Of a stretch of DNA of 64,000 nucleotides, positions 8,228 to 15,972 are shown piece by piece. The stretch is from contig NZ_JXMS01000001.1 in the NCBI RefSeq assembly GCF_001672295.1, positions 186,001 to 250,000 of the forward strand, in the 5' to 3' direction. The first letter of the stretch is position 1. Every line of letters begins with the position of its first letter. Under the pieces are notes generated by a model that was not told where the DNA came from, did no database searches, and saw only the letters and a list, made by a program, of their open reading frames with translations. The stretch is from Halodesulfovibrio spirochaetisodalis (GTDB taxonomy: Bacteria > Desulfobacterota > Desulfovibrionia > Desulfovibrionales > Desulfovibrionaceae). A program made the position numbers and the translations under genes.

Positions 8228-8425
8228 ATGGCACAATCAATTCACATTCCTACCGGAATCTCTCCAAGTATGGACGAGCTACACGGCGTAGCTGTATCGC
8301 TCTATCAAATCCGTAAAGGTATTTCACTACTTCAAGACAGTATTGCTCTGGATGACATTGCAAGCCAACCCATTCTGCCCACTACTTACGTAGATAGCAG
8401 GGACAGCAGAAGGGGCGCAGCATGA
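8228..8425 (+). CDS. Small hypothetical protein of accessory type
   Basis: This is a 65-codon gene (MAQSIHIPTGISPSMDELHG...) with AGGAG 7-8 nt upstream. I do not recognise a domain. The pattern ISPSMDELHGVAVSLYQIRKGISLL suggests one amphipathic helix, and the tail is Arg-rich. Its stop overlaps the next start (ATGA, 8422-8425), so the two small genes are coupled. Such pairs of tiny proteins behind a structured leader are common in phage satellites and integrated elements. Confidence 0.65.
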   Translation: MAQSIHIPTGISPSMDELHGVAVSLYQIRKGISLLQDSIALDDIASQPILPTTYVDSRDSRRGAA

Positions 8426-8619
8426 ACCAGCCAGTAGAGCAGATTGAACCAACAGATTACGTAATGAATCTGTACGAGATCGCACGATCTCTCAGGTACT
8501 TGCACGAAGATTGTAGCGAAAGATACCCAGAACTTATTTTCATTTTAAAAAGTATGGAAAAGTTCGTAGGTGCTGCCGCCGCACACTTTGATGGAATGGA
8601 AGAACGGATGAAGGAATAG
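8422..8619 (+). CDS. Small hypothetical protein, coupled to the previous gene
   Basis: This is a 65-codon gene starting inside the stop of the upstream gene (ATGA overlap). It is predicted to be mainly helical (DYVMNLYEIARSLRYLHEDC, then LIFILKSMEKFVGAAAAHFD). No known motif is seen. It resembles its neighbour in design (a helix of similar length around Y-I/L-R-x-L), so the two may be distant duplicates. A strong terminator follows at 8642-8670. Confidence 0.65.
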   Translation: MNQPVEQIEPTDYVMNLYEIARSLRYLHEDCSERYPELIFILKSMEKFVGAAAAHFDGMEERMKE

Positions 8620-8641
8620 CATTCAATTAAATGGAAAGATG

Positions 8642-8670
8642 AAGCCCCCTACGTTGGTAGGGGGCTTTTT
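8642..8670. terminator. Terminator after the small-gene pair
   Basis: AAGCCCCCTAC, loop GTTG, GTAGGGGGCTTTTT: an 11-bp GC-rich stem with a U-tract. It can also serve the minus-strand gene that ends at 8677. Confidence 0.9.
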
Positions 8671-8676
8671 GAATAA

Positions 8677-8892
8677 TCAAGCGTGCTCTGCTTTGTATTG
8701 ATCCCAAGCAGTTGAGAGTGCATTCAGGGCACCGTTACAAGCATTACATCTGGTTAAATGCTTATATAAACGGGGATAGCCGGAATTTTTGTTTGGTAGA
8801 TTAGTGTCTTTGGCCATATCTCGTGCAAGATCGCCGACAGCTGAGTTTTCATTTGTTCTGGTTAAGAGCCAGTCTATAAAGTTTGGTTTCAT
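8677..8892 (-). CDS. YozE/SAM-like small protein
   Basis: This is about 71 residues from ATG 8890-8892; AAGGAG lies 9 nt upstream, which favours it over the TTG at 8901. The start KPNFIDWLLTRTNENSAVGD followed by LARDMAKDTNLP is the signature of YozE-type sterile-alpha-motif-like proteins (compare F-x-x-W-L...D-x-x-GDLA-D). The second half has a Cys pair (RCNACNGAL), unusual for that family and possibly metal-binding. The role of YozE proteins is not known. Confidence 0.75.
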   Translation of the reverse strand: MKPNFIDWLLTRTNENSAVGDLARDMAKDTNLPNKNSGYPRLYKHLTRCNACNGALNALSTAWDQYKAEHA

Positions 8893-8992
8893 TCCGTACA
8901 ACTCCTTAATTGCTTTGTTTCTTTTAACATACTACAATGTTATGTTTTTCCAAGATTTTTTTTAGAATTAAGGAGTAAAAAAATATAACTAG

Positions 8993-9358
8993 TTATAAGA
9001 AGTTTCGATAGTCAGTGTTAAGCGCTTCAGCTAGACGATGCGCCATATTTTTTCCAATAGAGCGTTTGTTGTTCTCCATTTCAGAAATATGGTGCTTTTT
9101 GCAACCCACAGCGTTCGCAAGCTGTTCTTGTGTCATTCCTTCCCGAGTTCGTGCGCCACGTAATAAACGTGCAGGAGTGGGTGCTCCTAGTACTTCTTCA
9201 GCAGAGTACGTTGGCTCTTCCCGTGTCGTAACGTCGTAGCCTTCAGTCTGTAGCGAAGTCAGAATCTTTTGTATGATGGCATCAGAATTGTCCTCAGATA
9301 CTCGGATGCAGATTTCTGTCATGCCGCTAGTATGGGGCTTTTTCGTGAGTTCCAACAT
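8993..9358 (-). CDS. HigA-like XRE antitoxin
   Basis: The 121-residue protein has a C-terminal XRE helix-turn-helix (LLRGARTREGMTQEQLANAV, GCKKHHISEMENNKRSIGKN) and an N-terminal part that would bind and neutralise the toxin. The ATG at 9356-9358 has a GAGGTA site 6 nt upstream. It overlaps the upstream toxin gene by 32 bp, the toxin-first order typical of higBA-type pairs. It should also repress its own operon. Confidence 0.9.
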   Translation of the reverse strand: MLELTKKPHTSGMTEICIRVSEDNSDAIIQKILTSLQTEGYDVTTREEPTYSAEEVLGAPTPARLLRGARTREGMTQEQLANAVGCKKHHISEMENNKRSIGKNMAHRLAEALNTDYRNFL

Positions 9359-9611
9359 ATCGTACCTCTATTAATTGTATTGTCCCTTTAATTTCTTTCC
9401 AGACAGCAACATAGCGGGGCTTGCCCTTGTTCAAATGGCAATGATGTTCCCCAGCACGTCCTTTAAGTTTCCCATAATGTGGCCAACTATGGCAGGCCGC
9501 ACCGTCACGCCGGATGTCGTTTACTAACAGGAGTAGAGCGTCTTGCATGTCAGGTGGTAACTTTGTGGCTTGCTTTCGTGCTTTCGATGTAAATTCTACT
9601 GTCCAGCTCAT
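9327..9611 (-). CDS. RelE/HigB-type toxin
   Basis: The 94-residue protein matches small RelE/ParE-superfamily toxins: an N-terminal helical hairpin (VEFTSKARKQATKLPPDMQD), then strands with HHCHLNKGKPRYVAVWK and the C-terminal IEVRYVGTHEKAPY typical of RelE-like mRNA interferases. It would cleave mRNA at the ribosome when freed from the antitoxin encoded just downstream. There is no clear Shine-Dalgarno before the ATG at 9609-9611. The mRNA-cleaving function is inferred from family. Confidence 0.9.
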   Translation of the reverse strand: MSWTVEFTSKARKQATKLPPDMQDALLLLVNDIRRDGAACHSWPHYGKLKGRAGEHHCHLNKGKPRYVAVWKEIKGTIQLIEVRYVGTHEKAPY

Positions 9612-9823
9612 GAGATGAGGTTACCATTTTTAGGTATCTAGTCAAGTGAGCAGCAGGCTGGGGAAGAGCTTTTTGTAGTTGTAATGCCTTATTTCGTATC
9701 CCCCGTATTCGACAGGATAAAATAATTCCACACCTACTACTTGTTGTTCTGCTGTACCATACGTGCTAGGTGGTTCAGCGGTATGACAAAGCAGATTTAA
9801 AACGAATTTTAAAGGATGAAATA

Positions 9824-10276
9824 ATGTACGATTATGCTCCTGCGTATGGGGTGTGGGTCGAAAGAATAGATGGTTTTATGCAGGCTGGAAAAGCATTTGA
9901 AGGAACAGTTGAGGAGCATCAGCTTTCTATTGTTCCAGATACGAATGCAGCCGTATATAACGTGAAAGTAGACGGATGGCTTGTTGGCACCAGCAGTGAG
10001 CCGGAGGCTATTTTATCTTGTATAATCCAAGCATATGAAGAAACGATTATTGAAGAAGAAGTAGAAGTAGAAAAAGAAGACGCAGTAGAAATCGCCAAAG
10101 CTGTTGCAAAAGAAAAGGCTGTTGACGCTGGCAAAGACCCGAAGAAGGTTGGCGAAGCCATTTTAAAAGCAGCTATGGAAGCAGAAAGTGCAGACTACGA
10201 AGTCGATCCGGATGATATTGCTGCCGTAGTTGCAGAGCGTATAGAAGAATTTCTTTCTGCCTGCGAAGCTGTCTAG
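9824..10276 (+). CDS. Hypothetical acidic protein
   Basis: This is 150 residues from ATG 9824, which has AAAGGA 8 nt upstream. A longer frame opens at GTG 9770 but with no ribosome binding site. The first 70 residues look like a small globular domain (APAYGVWVERIDGFMQAGKA, NVKVDGWLVGTSSEPEAI). The rest is a charged helical stretch (EEEVEVEKEDAVEIAKAVAK and onward) ending in an acidic helix. I recognise no family. The gene stands alone in the accessory region and is followed by a clear terminator. Confidence 0.7.
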   Translation: MYDYAPAYGVWVERIDGFMQAGKAFEGTVEEHQLSIVPDTNAAVYNVKVDGWLVGTSSEPEAILSCIIQAYEETIIEEEVEVEKEDAVEIAKAVAKEKAVDAGKDPKKVGEAILKAAMEAESADYEVDPDDIAAVVAERIEEFLSACEAV

Positions 10277-10310
10277 TTACGAACTGTCTTCTCATATTTT
10301 AGGCTGAGCA

Positions 10311-10346
10311 AAAGCCGCTATGCATAGCAATGCATGGCGGCTTTTT
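10311..10346 (+). terminator. Terminator after the acidic protein gene
   Basis: AAAGCCGCTATGCAT pairs with ATGCATGGCGGCTTTTT, giving a 14-15 bp stem and a U-tract. Confidence 0.85.
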
Positions 10347-10484
10347 CTTTGTGATGAATATGAAGCGTGCGGGGGCTGTGCTGATAACTAACTCTTCACT
10401 CGCAGGAAGGGACGAGGTGCCAGCTCGATTGTGTGATTCGAACCATGTTTGAACTGTCGCAAAACAGACTACAAAAAGTCATGC

Positions 10485-10523
10485 TAAAAAAAACGCCCTG
10501 ACTCTTCGAAAGAATCAGGGCGT
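10485..10523 (-). terminator. Terminator of the polysaccharide deacetylase gene
   Basis: On minus: ACGCCCTGA...TCAGGGCGT followed by TTTTTTTT (10485-10492). It lies 35 bp after the deacetylase stop codon. Confidence 0.85.
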
Positions 10524-10557
10524 GAAATGCATGGTGAAGGCTTAACGCCTTCCATTC

Positions 10558-11625
10558 TTATTGCAGCTTGGAGCACGGAATCCATGAGAAACCGGCATTG
10601 GATACGAGGTCGTCCAATGTGGGCAGAGCTTTTTGTGCTTTGGGGTGGATGTCATGAAAAAGGATAATGCCTTTGCGCCACAGCAGCATGAGTGTTGTCA
10701 CTCTATCTGTTACTTCTTGAGCGCTGAGCTTTCTGTTCCAGTCCTGACTGTCGATATTCCAGAGTAGTATTGAAAAGTCATTTTTCTGCGCCCACTCCGC
10801 CATTTCTTTTGTTCTCATTCCATACGGCGGGCGGAACTGTATTCGTTTATCTGTGTAGTTTGCTAATACGTTTGCAGTCTTTTTATAGGAATCGATAAAG
10901 TATGGAAGCTTTTTGTGCGGGGAATGCTCCCACCCGTGAGCGGCAAGGCATTGGTTTGCATACAATCCAGCATCTGGTGTCTGTTTTTGCATTTTTTTTC
11001 CTAAAATAAAGAAAAAAGCAGAGACATCCATCTTGTTTAACTGCGCAATGGTGGACTTTGTATATGCCTTGCTGGGGCCATCATCAAAGGTCAGGAGAAA
11101 TTCGCCGTCTTTAAAGGAAAATCCGGTTGTTTCATTCTGACCATGTGTGGCGATTTCGCTTGGTATTCTTGGAAACAGAGAAGCAAGGCGTACTTGTTCA
11201 TACAGGTACCGTGTGTAAAAGTTGCCGCTGGCTGCATACCAGTCCTTATATTTGCGCCAAGGTGAAGATTTGGCGGCGATGACGAGTTGTTTCCAGGTAG
11301 GAAGAACGTTGCTGCTGGATGCGTTTTTATAGTTGTGGCGTAGAATAGTTTTGGTTTTCTTCAGCCAGTTCTGTACAGACGCATCATTGCTTTTCTTAAT
11401 TTTGGTCAGACTGATAATATCAGCTTTGGTCGCAAGGGGCGTGTTTGCAATAACTTCTACAAAACGCAGAATTTCTGCTTCTGATGCCTCATTGAATGTT
11501 TTTGTATCGACGATTGCTACCGGCCATGTTGTTCTGTCAATAAACGCAACTTTGGTAGAGCCGGCTGCAAAGCACGTAGAGCTTATGGTGCAAAAAATCA
11601 CCATGAGAATAAGTTTTTTCAGCAT
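10558..11625 (-). CDS. Secreted polysaccharide deacetylase (NodB family)
   Basis: This 355-residue exported protein has a signal peptide (MLKKLILMVIFCTISSTCFA). The C-terminal half carries the NodB-fold motifs of carbohydrate esterase family 4: FLLTFDDGPS (catalytic and metal Asp), AAHGWEHSPHKKL (metal His pair), RPPYGMRT, NIDSQDW and ILFHDIH. All key residues are present, so it should remove N-acetyl groups from a cell-envelope or extracellular sugar polymer. The N-terminal 170 residues are not recognised. The TPR protein gene lies immediately upstream on the same strand, but a terminator (11638-11678) separates them. Confidence 0.92.
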   Translation of the reverse strand: MLKKLILMVIFCTISSTCFAAGSTKVAFIDRTTWPVAIVDTKTFNEASEAEILRFVEVIANTPLATKADIISLTKIKKSNDASVQNWLKKTKTILRHNYKNASSSNVLPTWKQLVIAAKSSPWRKYKDWYAASGNFYTRYLYEQVRLASLFPRIPSEIATHGQNETTGFSFKDGEFLLTFDDGPSKAYTKSTIAQLNKMDVSAFFFILGKKMQKQTPDAGLYANQCLAAHGWEHSPHKKLPYFIDSYKKTANVLANYTDKRIQFRPPYGMRTKEMAEWAQKNDFSILLWNIDSQDWNRKLSAQEVTDRVTTLMLLWRKGIILFHDIHPKAQKALPTLDDLVSNAGFSWIPCSKLQ

Positions 11626-11637
11626 AGAATACCTGTT

Positions 11638-11678
11638 AAAAAAGCACGCTGCGCAGAGTAACCAGTGCAGCGTGCTTT
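11638..11678 (-). terminator. Terminator of the YfaP/TPR protein gene
   Basis: AAAGCACGCTGC (11641-11652) pairs with GCAGCGTGCTTT (11667-11678). Read on minus it ends in TTTTTT. It separates the TPR gene from the deacetylase gene. Confidence 0.85.
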
Positions 11679-11684
11679 CATAGC

Positions 11685-12863
11685 TTATTGGTTAAGTTTG
11701 TTTTCCATGCGGCGTATGCCTTTATGGTATGCGTTATGCTCTCTGTTTTCTAAAGCATAGCGGTAGTTTGTCAGTGCAGCATTCCATTCGCCTTTTTTCT
11801 CATAGATACGGGCAATGTTGTAGTATGAGCTGGCGCGGATGATATTGGCGCGAGAGCCGGAAGCAAGATCAATGGCTTTTCTGTTTGCCCACAATGCTTC
11901 AGCGTATAAGTTCAGTTTCGGGAACGTGACACCAAGGTTGCTGTATGCCTGACTTAATTCCGGATCAAGGTTGATAGCGCTGGCAAACAGACGAGCTGCG
12001 TTTTCATAGTCTTTCGCCTGATACGCAGCCTCACCTTTTTTGTTGAGCTGCTGTGCTCTCACCGTAGCGGTGTTTGTACGCTGAATATTGCTTTCAAAAG
12101 ATTCCGCATCGATGATCTGGTTCAAATAAGATGTTAATGTATCTGTTCCGGAGCAGGTGGTGTACTTGTTGATATCGTGGAATGCGCCGCGCTCGTCTAT
12201 ACCAAATACAACCCAGTCTGTACCTTTGGTGGTAGGGTCAACTTCAAATGTACGCAGGAGAGATTTACCTACGTATACATCAACGCGTGCATGGCTGCGT
12301 GCCAGTTTTGTAGAGGAGCTTCGCCCACCGTTAGAGTAGTCGCGCACAGCGTACACATATTTTTTTCCGCGTTGCTGCTTGGTAATGGTGATGGTTTCCG
12401 GCCCATAGCTGGTGGTGTCATCCACATCCAGATTAGAGCCAGTTCCACGTTTCTTTTTGAAATAAACATGGTTGTTTTCATACACTAAGTGGGAATCCAA
12501 GTCTGACGGCTTGTAACCCCATGTAAGAACAACACGCAGGCCGTCCAGATTCTTCATTTCAGGAGACAGCGCGTAGGTGTATCCGTCACATGGACATGTG
12601 GCGATGAGAGTAGAGTACCCGTCTTTTTCAATGAGCATCATAGTGTCATTGTCATCAGGTAGCCCCTTACTGGTGGCGTCACCATTTGCATTTGTCATGG
12701 CATGTACAGATTTTTGGCCAGAACGCTGCCACGTAACTTTTGCGCCTTTAATAGTCTTATCTTTTACAACAGCACTAAGAACATGAACCTTACCCGCATG
12801 AGCTGTAGTATTCCCCAACAGGAGCAGTGCACAAGCGAATGTGAAAACGAATTTTTTTACCAT
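11685..12863 (-). CDS. Exported YfaP/DUF2135-like protein with TPR repeats
   Basis: This 392-residue protein has a signal peptide (MVKKFVFTFACALLLLGNTTAHA). The first part (about 25-105) is a carboxypeptidase-regulatory-like fold (IKGAKVTWQRSG...TNANGDATSKGLPD). The middle (about 107-235) has LRVVLTWGYKPSDLDSHLVY and VYAVRDYSNGG, the hallmark of YfaP/DUF2135 domains. The last 120 residues are TPR repeats (GEAAYQAKDYENAARLFASA, AYSNLGVTFPKLNLYAEALW, YYNIARIYEKKGEWNAALTN). It is likely periplasmic and binds other proteins. Its function is unknown. Confidence 0.8.
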   Translation of the reverse strand: MVKKFVFTFACALLLLGNTTAHAGKVHVLSAVVKDKTIKGAKVTWQRSGQKSVHAMTNANGDATSKGLPDDNDTMMLIEKDGYSTLIATCPCDGYTYALSPEMKNLDGLRVVLTWGYKPSDLDSHLVYENNHVYFKKKRGTGSNLDVDDTTSYGPETITITKQQRGKKYVYAVRDYSNGGRSSSTKLARSHARVDVYVGKSLLRTFEVDPTTKGTDWVVFGIDERGAFHDINKYTTCSGTDTLTSYLNQIIDAESFESNIQRTNTATVRAQQLNKKGEAAYQAKDYENAARLFASAINLDPELSQAYSNLGVTFPKLNLYAEALWANRKAIDLASGSRANIIRASSYYNIARIYEKKGEWNAALTNYRYALENREHNAYHKGIRRMENKLNQ

Positions 12864-13310
12864 GAAGAACTCGCTGGTTAATTTGTTGGTATGTATACAC
12901 GTACAGAGTACGATAACTTAAAACATGAGCAGCCAGTTGAATTGGTATTCATGGCTGTATAGCAGTATGTGCTTATCGGCATGTAAAATGTTTATTAGAC
13001 TGATGCAGAAAGAATAAACACCGTTAAGCAGTAAGGTCATTGAATTATTTTTTATGCGAAGTCAATGCAGGTGTATGTAACACTCTCCATCTTGTCAGTG
13101 ATATTAACTGTTGCATCAGAAAAAGCATAAGTCATTTCTATATATCGGCTGTGTTTGATGTAATAAAAATTTTTCTTTTATGAGTAAAATGAGCACTGCT
13201 GTGTTTGTAGTGTGGTGATGCTGTTATTATGTGCTATGGTTGCATCAGTGCTTGGTTAGTTTGTGATGTAGCAGGGGAGAAGTGGGAAGCGAATGAAAAT
13301 ATTTTGGCAC
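12864..13310. other. AT-rich intergenic stretch
   Basis: About 450 bp lie between the TPR gene and the first tmRNA-end repeat. I find no frame with a ribosome binding site and no strong hairpin. It probably contains the TPR gene promoter (minus strand) and decayed element DNA. Confidence 0.5.
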
Positions 13311-13372
13311 AAAAAAAGCTCTAATCCCTTTCAGGATTAGAGCTTTAAAACCTCATGGTGGAGGCGGCGAGA
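13311..13372 (-). repeat. Copy R1 of the ssrA 3' end plus terminator
   Basis: These 62 bp are identical to 17429-17490: the terminator hairpin (AAAAAAAGCTCTAATCC... with arms GCTCTAATCC/GGATTAGAGC) and the tmRNA acceptor/CCA end (TGGTGGAGGCGGCGAGA). Identity stops where the T-loop would continue; the next 45 bases still look loosely like ssrA. This fits an attachment site duplicated by site-specific integration. Confidence 0.85.
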
Positions 13373-13613
13373 GTATGTAAGCCGCTTCCGAATGCTCATG
13401 ACTCCAAGCTTTCTCGGAATCAGGTTCAATTACGGTGTGCAGGTTTATGTTGCCCGAAAGTGTGTAGGTTTTTAAGGGGGAAAATTTGCTTGTTGTTTTG
13501 ATGTTTAACGTAGTGATGTTGCGATAGAAATGCTCTTATGCTAGCCCTTATCCTCTGTTGGCTCTGGCGAGCTGTTGTTGAGTTATAAGTTAGACTTTTT
13601 CCTTGGAGGAATA

Positions 13614-13925
13614 GTGTCAGAATATGCACCTTTTGAATCTTATGCTGTTAATTGTTTACGTTCGTTAATGAGATTGAGGGAAGTAGCGGACGTGGATATT
13701 GATGGAGTTACTTTAAGCTTGGAGCTAGTTCCTCAGAGGTCATATAAAGCATATATAAATGGTTGTTCTATCGGTGAGTTCGGTAGTCCCCAGCATGGAT
13801 TTAATCTTATGACTGATGCTCTGGAGGGAGTCGTGGTAGCTGATTCACCTGAAGAAGTACCTGCTGTGGTTGGGAATATAATCGATAAGCTGCTGCATAG
13901 ATATGAACCTGAAGATGGGGAGTGA
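13614..13925 (+). CDS. Hypothetical protein in the tmRNA-end array
   Basis: This is 103 residues from GTG 13614, with GGAGG just upstream; an in-frame TTG at 13575 lacks such a site. It begins MSEYAPFESYAVNCLRSLMR and has a helix, a strand pair (VTLSLELVPQRSYKAYINGC) and an acidic tail. No family is recognised. It lies in the segment between tmRNA-end repeats R1 and R2, so it is cargo of an inserted element. That it is a real gene is moderately likely. Confidence 0.5.
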   Translation: MSEYAPFESYAVNCLRSLMRLREVADVDIDGVTLSLELVPQRSYKAYINGCSIGEFGSPQHGFNLMTDALEGVVVADSPEEVPAVVGNIIDKLLHRYEPEDGE

Positions 13926-14012
13926 TGAGCCTCGTGTAAAAGCGTGGTTGCTGATAATATAAACAGATACCAGCAGCCACGAGTTCGATTCTCAAACCGG
14001 ATATCGAATTGA

Positions 14013-14144
14013 CTACCTCCCATCTTTCTTTACCCTCTGCACGGTCTTGGTAGAGCTTCCAAGCTCCTTGGCGATAGTTGAATGGCTGATGCCCTCAGTA
14101 AGCATCTCTTTGATTTTATCTTTATAGTCATCTGAAAGGATTCG
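14013..14144 (-). pseudogene. Remnant of a recombinase/transposase-type helix-turn-helix
   Basis: On minus, a 43-codon frame begins right after a stop codon (no start codon) and ends at 14013: RILSDDYKDKIKEMLTEGIS followed by HSTIAKELGSSTKTVQRVKK. This is a Hin/resolvase-like helix-turn-helix as found at the C-terminus of serine recombinases and some transposases. The rest of the protein is missing; the GNAT gene starts in its place on the other strand. It is probably a relic of the mobile element that built this region. Confidence 0.55.
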
Positions 14145-14146
14145 TT

Positions 14147-14611
14147 ATGGTTTGTAACATTAAGCAGGTAACAAAGAATAAGAAGCAATACTTAAGCTTA
14201 TTGCTACTTGGAGATGAGCAGGAGTCCATGATTGAGAAATATCTTAAATCCGGACAACTGTTTGTGCTCGAAGACAATGGTGTGAAAGCCGTCTGTGTGG
14301 TTACGGATGAAGGTAACGGGATTTGCGAACTGAAAAATATCGCTGTAGAACCAAATGCTCAACGACGAGGGTATGGTAAGAGGCTGATAAATTTTCTGAT
14401 TGCTCATTATTCAGGAAGATTTCAGCTAATGCTAGTAGGGACAGGAGATGTTCCAAGCGCAATCAAGTTCTATAAAAGTTGTGGGTTTGAATGTTCTCAT
14501 CGTCTTGAAAACTTTTTTACCGATAATTATGACCATCCTATTGTTGATAGCGGTGTATTGTTGAAAGATATGATTTACCTGAAGCAAAAAATACCAAATA
14601 CCGCAGCGTAA
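14147..14611 (+). CDS. GNAT-family N-acetyltransferase
   Basis: The 154-residue protein has the acetyl-CoA-binding core: ELKNIAVEPNAQRRGYGKRL (motif A, with the Q-R-R-G-x-G-K signature) and AIKFYKSCGFECSHR (motif B). It should acetylate a small molecule or protein; the substrate is unknown. It has an AAAGGA site 7 nt before the ATG. It is the main cargo of the R1-R2 segment of the tmRNA-end array. Confidence 0.88.
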   Translation: MVCNIKQVTKNKKQYLSLLLLGDEQESMIEKYLKSGQLFVLEDNGVKAVCVVTDEGNGICELKNIAVEPNAQRRGYGKRLINFLIAHYSGRFQLMLVGTGDVPSAIKFYKSCGFECSHRLENFFTDNYDHPIVDSGVLLKDMIYLKQKIPNTAA

Positions 14612-14710
14612 TTCTCTAGTGCCGAAGGCAGGACGTAGGCTGAGTGGATTAGTTCTTCTGAAGTAGTGTGCAGAGGCTGTTTGAAAGAGGTAATTAGCCC
14701 TTGATGTGCT

Positions 14711-14750
14711 CCCAAAATGTACTAGAAATGTACTAAAAACACATTTTGGG
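14711..14750. repeat. Tandem ATGTACTA repeats inside an inverted repeat, next to R2
   Basis: ATGTACTAGAA (14717-14727) is followed directly by ATGTACTAAAA (14728-14738). Both are framed by CCCAAAATGT (14711-14720) and ACATTTTGGG (14741-14750). Tandem TGTACTAAA-type repeats close to an attachment core recall the arm sites of tyrosine integrases at tRNA/tmRNA insertion points. This is inference from pattern. Confidence 0.5.
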
Positions 14751-14766
14751 GTTACCTATAGATACG

Positions 14767-14809
14767 CAAAAAGCTCTAATCCCTTTCAGGATTAGAGCCT
14801 TACAATCTG
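14767..14809 (-). repeat. Copy R2 of the ssrA terminator (partial)
   Basis: AAAAAGCTCTAATCC... to GGATTAGAGC (14768-14798) is identical to the ssrA terminator hairpin. The next 11 bp match with three changes, then similarity ends; the CCA/acceptor part is lost. It still should work as a terminator. Confidence 0.8.
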
Positions 14810-14889
14810 TATTTTTCAGATGACGCTTGGATGTATCTCAAATGCGAATCAAAGCCTAGACGTCCTCACACGCGTCAATAATATTCTGA

Positions 14890-15972
14890 TTACTTTTGCC
14901 TATCAACTGGGATGACGTAAGGAAAAGACTCAGTGTAATGTTTTGGGTTTGGAATACCGTCTGACATTGGAATTCCAAGATACGTGGAAAAAACGACATC
15001 AGATGGATCATCATCAAGAGGGCGTCCGCCACTGCTGCCGATGCCGTATTTGGCTTTAGTACCGATCTTATACATAAGTACATCCGGAGTTAATTGCTCC
15101 GCTACGGTATTTGCATATTCGGTAACATTTTTTTGCCCGCCTGAAACACTAGCTGCCCGATAGACGTTATTTGATATCGTATTCTTATGTCGATCATCCC
15201 CATCTGGTCTGTGTTGGTCGTGCTCCAGCCTTGTCGCAGGGGAGTCCCAGAGGAAAATGTACGGCATTAAAACATTACCCATGCGATTGACCTGAACCCA
15301 TTCATTACCATGATGGTGATCCATAACTGCTGTTGTGCCGTAATAGTATACTTCGGGGCTCAGCATTGTATTTGGAATCTCCATCACAATCGCACTGATC
15401 CTTGCGTTGGTGAATATGTCCTTGGCAGTTTTTTTGAAAGCGTTTTTGTCTAGTGTTCCCATTGTGATACTGTTCTGGAGAACGCCAAAGTCAAACGCAT
15501 CAACAAAGTACGGCTCTAAGATTCTTCCTGTCCAAACTTTTATCTCACCGTTCAGTTCAAACTTTTGCCCAACCTGAGCATCTGCAAGCGTTTTGCCTTT
15601 ATCACCAATTTTCGCATTAGGGTTATCGATTTTTCCAACCCGTATTTTATCGCCATCAAATATGAAGGTGTAGGTAACACCTGTTTTAATGTCCTTGTCA
15701 CTAGCTATATGAATATTGTAGAGCCCGCCTGAACCAAAATCTGTTTTTGCGGTCAGGTTAGCAGATGGCCCGCCCTTGCCCGGTTTTGATGGGTTGGCGG
15801 TTAGAATGAATACCGTCGATTTCATATCCGGCGTATTAAAAACAAAAACATCACCAATATTATATTCAGGATAGTGAGATACTAAATCAGTTTGAAAATG
15901 ATGCGCAGAATGGGCAGGAAAACTCATGAGCAAAAATATAATGGTTAGAATTGGAATTTTGTATTTCATCAT
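14890..15972 (-). CDS. Exported DUF4331-like protein
   Basis: This is about 360 residues from ATG 15972 (GAGGAA site), with a signal peptide (MMKYKIPILTIIFLLMSFPAHS). Sequence such as HFQTDLVSHYPEYNIGDVFVF, TVFILTANPSK and the later DAFDFGVLQNSITMG, ARISAIVMEIPNTML and VNRMGNVLMP resembles DUF4331 proteins, which are secreted beta-rich proteins of unknown function. It also has a His-rich spot (VMDHHHGNEW). A longer frame goes to 16032 but without a ribosome binding site. It is the sole cargo of the R2-R3 segment. Confidence 0.75.
   Translation of the reverse strand: MMKYKIPILTIIFLLMSFPAHSAHHFQTDLVSHYPEYNIGDVFVFNTPDMKSTVFILTANPSKPGKGGPSANLTAKTDFGSGGLYNIHIASDKDIKTGVTYTFIFDGDKIRVGKIDNPNAKIGDKGKTLADAQVGQKFELNGEIKVWTGRILEPYFVDAFDFGVLQNSITMGTLDKNAFKKTAKDIFTNARISAIVMEIPNTMLSPEVYYYGTTAVMDHHHGNEWVQVNRMGNVLMPYIFLWDSPATRLEHDQHRPDGDDRHKNTISNNVYRAASVSGGQKNVTEYANTVAEQLTPDVLMYKIGTKAKYGIGSSGGRPLDDDPSDVVFSTYLGIPMSDGIPNPKHYTESFPYVIPVDRQK

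Noticed and set aside
7953-8291. 112-codon frame covering the structured leader
   Set aside because: It overlaps the start of a better-supported gene and follows RNA hairpins; I treat the signal as leader RNA rather than protein.
9760-9800. tRNA-like D-arm sequence (GGTTCAGCGGTATGAC)
   Set aside because: No matching acceptor stem, anticodon stem or T-arm nearby.
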